DNA of 64,000 nt from Eublepharis macularius (Eukaryota; Chordata; Lepidosauria; Squamata; Eublepharidae): assembly GCF_028583425.1 (NCBI RefSeq), contig NC_072792.1:155564676-155628675 (forward strand). Direction: 5' to 3'. The notes beneath the pieces are model-generated. The model saw nothing but the letters and a program-made list of their open reading frames with translations. It had not been told where the DNA came from and did not search any database. Below are positions 60,094-64,000 of the stretch, in pieces (the stretch's first letter is position 1; every line of letters starts with the position of its first letter). The translations under genes were made by a program, and so were the position numbers.

Positions 60094-60762
60094 CAGCGCT
60101 GGATCTAGGGTTGCCCGCGCCTGGGGCAACGCTTGGCCGACCACCTTGTGTGCACGCGCTCCCCGTGCTGCGTGATGATGTCACTTCAGTGATGTCATCA
60201 TGCAGGGCGGAACGGCAGAGGCAGCGTGTGGGGCTGGGAAGCCGCTCGCGCCATTCACCTCCCCGCAGGTGAATGGCGTGGGCGGCCTTGCAGCCCCGCA
60301 CGCTGCCTTTCGCCTGCCCCGCAGGACAGGGTGGTGGCCGGCTTGCCGCGCACCCCGTGCCCCGCACGCTGCCTTTCGCCTGCCCCGCAGGACAGGGTGG
60401 TGGCCGGCTTGCCGCGCACCCCGTGCCCGTGCAGGGCAGGCAAAAGGCAGCGCAGCCACCTGCACCATTCACCTGCCCCACAGGACAGGGGGTGGCCAGC
60501 TGCCCCTGTCCTGCGGGGCAGGCAAAGGGCGCGGGCGGCCCTGCAGCCCCCCACGCTGGCTTTTGCCTGCCCTGCAGGACAGGGGGTGCGTGGCAAGCCG
60601 GCCGCCCTCTGTCCTGCGGGGCAGGCGAAAGGCAGTGCTGGGGGCTGCGAGGCATGGGGGGCTGCTGCCTGCGCCCTCTGGCAGCTGGCAGCTGCTCCCG
60701 GTGCCCCCTCCCTGGTGGCGCCGGGGCAGACTACCCCCTTGCCCCCCCTCGATCCGGCCCTG
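60094..60762. mobile_element. GC-rich hAT-like element with 8-bp target duplication and internal 66-bp tandem repeat
   Basis: TAAGAAGA flanks both ends (60086-60093, 60763-60770). The ends are CAGCGCTGGATCTAGGG and, in complement, CAGGGCCGGATCGAGG, an hAT-type terminus. Inside, 60293-60358 is repeated exactly at 60359-60424 (66-bp unit starting GCCCCGCACGCTGCC), with further inverted relatives of the CTGCGGGGCAGGC word up to 60630. The overlapping 180-230-codon frames on both strands are GC-driven and are not called. Confidence 0.75.
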
Positions 60763-61357
60763 TAAGAAGATATAATCCTAGGCCACATGTTGCCCTATCA
60801 AAGGCTAGCTTTCAGAGGCAGTGCCACTCCTGAAAGTACTAGCTGATGGATTTTATTAAACTTCTTAGTGCAGCCATGTAAAAGGAGAAGAAACATGCTA
60901 TAGAAAATTCACTTGTTTCCATTAGGAAGCCTCTCATACATTATGTAGGACTAATATGAGAACAACAAATGTATTGCATTATGCTAATTCCTTCACTGAA
61001 AACTCGCAATTAAAAAAGGGATGCAAATTCAAATAGTACAATAGTACAATTTTAAAAAATTGTACGACTTAAAGAGAACGAAAGAGAACTGAGGATAGCT
61101 CGTGGAGATGGACTCTGTATCCATCTTTTGAGTTTCAAAGAAGAGCCAGTGGATTCTGCTGACACCATTAAATCTGAGTGTGCTTGTGTTTTAAAGATGC
61201 TGCAATGTTTATGACCACAGTCATTTTGAATAGTGTGCCGGAAGTGGGAAATCATCAGCAGAAACATGCAGAGTCCGTGGGCATATCTAAATCTCAGTAA
61301 CCCCGTTAAGAAGACAGTAGGTTTGGCAGGTAGGCCCTGAGAATCCAGGTGGCCCAG

Positions 61358-61824
61358 GATCACTCTAAAGGTGACTTCTTTTATGAGTTCTTCACAGAGC
61401 CAACCTGTGCTCCGCACAGACACACATCACCTCAGGGACTGGTTTCTGTTAAAAAAATGAGCGTGCAAATGGGCTCAGAAAGCTGCCACCGAGGGAGGGA
61501 GATCTCCAGCCTTTCTCCCAAGCTTTTTTCCCCACACAAAAACATTGTGGAGGGAGACTTTTCCCCATTTCTGCTGCTCGACGTGGAGGTATTCTGTGCA
61601 CATGCAGCAGCTGAAAGGAGAAAAGCAGGAGAAAAGCGGGAGAAAGCTTTTGGCGGGAAAAGCTTGGGAGAAAAGCAGGAGCTTGCACTTCCCCAGCGGC
61701 AGCTTTCCGAGCCCATTTGCACTCTCTTTTTTATTGAAACCAATCCCCGGAGCTGTTGTGTGTCTGCACAGAGCACAGGTTGGTTTGTAGAGAACTCATA
61801 AAAGAAGTAACCTGTAGAGTGACC
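61358..61824. mobile_element. Foldback element with ~150-bp inverted arms
   Basis: Left arm (61358 to about 61497) begins GATCACTCTAAAGGTGACTT; the right arm (about 61680-61824) ends AGTAACCTGTAGAGTGACC, its near complement. Shared blocks include CTTCTTTTATGAGTTCT, CCAACCTGTGCTC and GTGCAAATGGGCTC. The arms differ at roughly one base in ten. The centre is A/G-rich (GGAGAAAAGCAGGAG words). No transposase. Confidence 0.75.
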
Positions 61825-61999
61825 CCCCAGTTCAGGTCTTGTCGCTGCCCTGAAGCCATTGAGGCATACTCACTTTGGCATATAATTCTCAGCAAACTGT
61901 TTGGTAGGACTCAGGGGCTGATGGCCTCCCAGTCACTGTTAGAGGCATAAATCCTTTACTGGAACATGTGACTGTGAGAAATGTATTTATTTTCTCTCT

Positions 62000-62530
62000 C
62001 ACATAAGACATACTTGTATATGCACATCCTTCATCTGTAAATCAAATACCAAACAGTCAGAGACATCCATTCTGTAGATTACTGCAGGGATCCTGTTAAT
62101 CAGCTCCGAGCCCCTCTGATGCTGCAGAAATCTTAGGACTGCTGCTGATTTCATCGTCCTGCTGTGCAAAAAAAAGGGAAGGATGAACAACAAGCGTCTG
62201 ATATTCCACTGCTGGAGGAAATTCTTGTCTGGGCCTTCAGCAGCTGCTTTTCTTGGGTCTTTAATGACGCTGTGAGTGAATGTTGAACCACAAAAAGAGG
62301 AAGGTCAGTCTGTGTGTACAAAAATCTTTAATCTTGCCTTTAGAGGCTGTGAGTTGTAGGCCTGAACGCTGTGTGCAGGCCAGGCACCAGGCACCAAAGG
62401 AATTATGCTGTCATATGCAGACAAAAAAACGTGTCAGCCGGCTGGATGACAGGATTAATTATACCACTGAGCAGCAAATTAGATCCATGTCTGAGGTATA
62501 CAGGCAGTTGAAAATAAATTGCCACAGAAA
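62000..62530. other. Repeat-free stretch, possible conserved non-coding DNA
   Basis: Unlike its surroundings it contains no repeat word that I recognise, has balanced composition, and shows no convincing coding frame. That is compatible with a conserved intronic element of ATP8A2, but nothing in the sequence alone proves it. Confidence 0.2.
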
Positions 62531-62896
62531 TGGTTAGACAGTGTGTGTGGGGGGGAAGCATGCATGTGCAGTTGTGTGTTAGAATAATTTCATAATATTA
62601 AAAAATTAAAGGTATCTTTGGACAATTAGAAGAGGAGATGGAGTGGGGGACACCATATAAAATTGTTGCTCTTCTCTCTGTTGTCATGTCAACCAGGGCC
62701 ATTTTACAAGGAGAAAACAGCTGTGCCTGTCTCCCCCAGACTCCACACATCTCTCATCGTCATTCCGTGCTGCTTCCTTTCCCCACTGAAATAAGATAAG
62801 AATAGGTTAATACAAGGTTGGAGTTAGAATTGCTTAGCTGTGAAGTAACGTCTCTGCCTCAAGCAGAAAGTGTGTGAGTGTGTGTTGGGTGGGGGA

Positions 62897-63283
62897 TCGG
62901 GTTCCCAGGTCCCTATACCCTCCTGGCAGGAGGTGGGGGGACCTGGGACTTAACCTGGAGTCGACTCCTGGCGGGGCATGATGACGTCAGTTCTGGGAAG
63001 GGACATCATCACACTAGCCACAGGTGTGCTCTCACATTTTACATGGGGCAAATTTAGCCCATTTGGGGCCAAAATTGGCCCCAGCAAAACATGAGAGCAT
63101 GCCCATGGCTGGTGTGATAAAGTCAATTTGGGAAGTGATGTTGTTGCGCATTCTGGGAGTGTGTTGGGTGCATGCTTTCCTGGGTTGTCTGCCAATGGCC
63201 AGTGATCATTGGGAGATTTGCCACCTCCCACCAATCACAAGCCCCGGGAGATTGCCTGCCACTGGCGGGCAACTGGGAAGCCT
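62897..63283. mobile_element. Short DNA-transposon-like repeat
   Basis: Left end GGGTTCCCAGGTCC and right end complement AGGCTTCCCAGTTGCC form imperfect inverted termini. The interior has CATGATGACGTCAGTTCTGG and ACATCATCACACTAGCCAC, words of a widespread squamate repeat. The target duplication is not clear. Confidence 0.5.
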
Positions 63284-63720
63284 GAGGGAAGGTCCAGTCA
63301 TCATCCACAGCCTCCACCCACCTGTTCAGTCCTGTACAGATGTTTCTTACTCCTCTGTTACTGATGATGCTGTGGTGATACTGACTGACGACACCAAAAT
63401 TTGATACTTCAGTATGTTGAGGTAGTGCAGTGTGGTAACAAAACAAACTATAGATCTATTTTTCTATTTATGATCAAACTCTTTACAAAAATGCTGAAGT
63501 CACTGCAAGAAAGGAAAGGAGACTGCAGAGTGCAATGTTTGCAGAATCTTTATGGTTCTGGCTATAAATCATGGAATGCACTAGGATATTCTCCACATTT
63601 TCTAGTATAGAAAGATCTGCAAATGTAGGATTGTACAATATCTGAGCCATAAATGATACTTCCATCTATATAGTAACTTAGGAAGGTTTGTGGAGGGACA
63701 TACTGAATTTATGTTGCCAT

Positions 63721-64000
63721 TAGAGATGGGCATGAAATGAACCATGGAACAAAATTCCGAATGGAATGGCTGGTTCGTTTTTAAAGAAACATGTTCTGTG
63801 AGTCCGCAATTTTACGGACCAAACAACTTTTCCTACTGTTCCATTCCATTCCGTTGCTGGTTCAGGAAGCCAGACGCTTTGCGCCATTCAATCCATCGCC
63901 CAGGCAATGGTGGCAGTCTTTTAGTTGCCCCAATCTGAGACCTCCACGCTTGATTGGCAGCTGTCGCTGTGAACTAGAGAGCTCCCACTCTGGCCCATCC
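63721..64000. mobile_element. hAT-like element related to 660-1107, cut by the window end
   Basis: It starts with the same terminus TAGAGATGGGC followed by GGTTCGTT / GAACC words. The right end lies outside the window. Confidence 0.6.

Larger units (their letters stand above)
28636..64000 (+). other. ATP8A2: ATP8A2 intron 1 (runs off the window)
   Basis: No second ATP8A2 exon was found; the family's next residues (RSSLGYKKAEDE-like) were not seen in any frame, so the intron continues past the window. It is rich in transposons, listed separately. Stretches with nothing I can name are about 37300-38590, 38780-42420, 43980-45190, 46000-47930, 50830-52830, 53510-54440 and 58260-59400. Confidence 0.75.

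Noticed and set aside
60181-60833. Several 95-229-codon open frames on both strands of the GC-rich block
   Set aside because: They overlap on opposite strands, follow tandem and inverted copies of one 66-bp unit, and show no domain; high GC content alone removes stop codons.

Overview
The window looks like nuclear DNA of a squamate reptile, probably a gecko or a near relative. This is judged from the repeats (5S-rRNA-derived SINEs, tRNA-derived SINEs, CR1/L2- and L1-type LINEs, many short hAT-like elements) and from two vertebrate first exons. I recognise three host loci, in the order CDK8 (minus strand) - RNF6 (dead, plus strand) - ATP8A2 (plus strand).

Region by region: 1-9554 is the start of CDK8 intron 1 and holds only repeats. 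9180-10110 is the CDK8 CpG island with coding exon 1 (9555-9682, minus), backed at 10096-10265 by four matches to the ZNF143/THAP11 promoter motif. 10270-14458 is intergenic and holds a second, orphan CpG-rich patch at 11640-12040. 14459-17310 is an eroded copy of the ubiquitin ligase gene RNF6. It keeps its intron and its place beside CDK8, so it reads as a unitary pseudogene and not a retrocopy. Reading frame is lost in several places, yet the terminal RING-H2 stretch is still open with all eight zinc ligands. 17311-27850 is intergenic with repeats. 27850-29110 is the ATP8A2 CpG island with coding exon 1 (28560-28635, plus). From 28636 to the window end lies ATP8A2 intron 1, loaded with transposons.

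The best transposon structures are in that intron. A young 5'-truncated L1 (30166-33488) with an open 881-codon reverse-transcriptase frame sits inside an older CR1/L2-type LINE and has a perfect 19-bp target-site duplication. An L1 of 'half-L1' layout (5' UTR, ORF1, 3' UTR, no ORF2; 35433-37244) sits inside a SINE. That half-L1 is itself interrupted by a 241-bp insertion (35594-35834) with a 15-bp duplication, made almost wholly of a perfect 103-bp inverted repeat whose arms carry a hammerhead-ribozyme-like core. Further along are an element with 41-bp perfect inverted arms (59418-60038), a GC-rich hAT-like element (60094-60762) and a long-armed foldback element (61358-61824).

CDK8 is the Mediator kinase, RNF6 is (elsewhere) a RING E3 ligase, and ATP8A2 is an aminophospholipid flippase. 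They share no pathway; their proximity is syntenic. No LTR retroelement, viral copy, RNA gene or CRISPR array was recognised. All family assignments come from reading the sequence and from memory of the families; no search was run.
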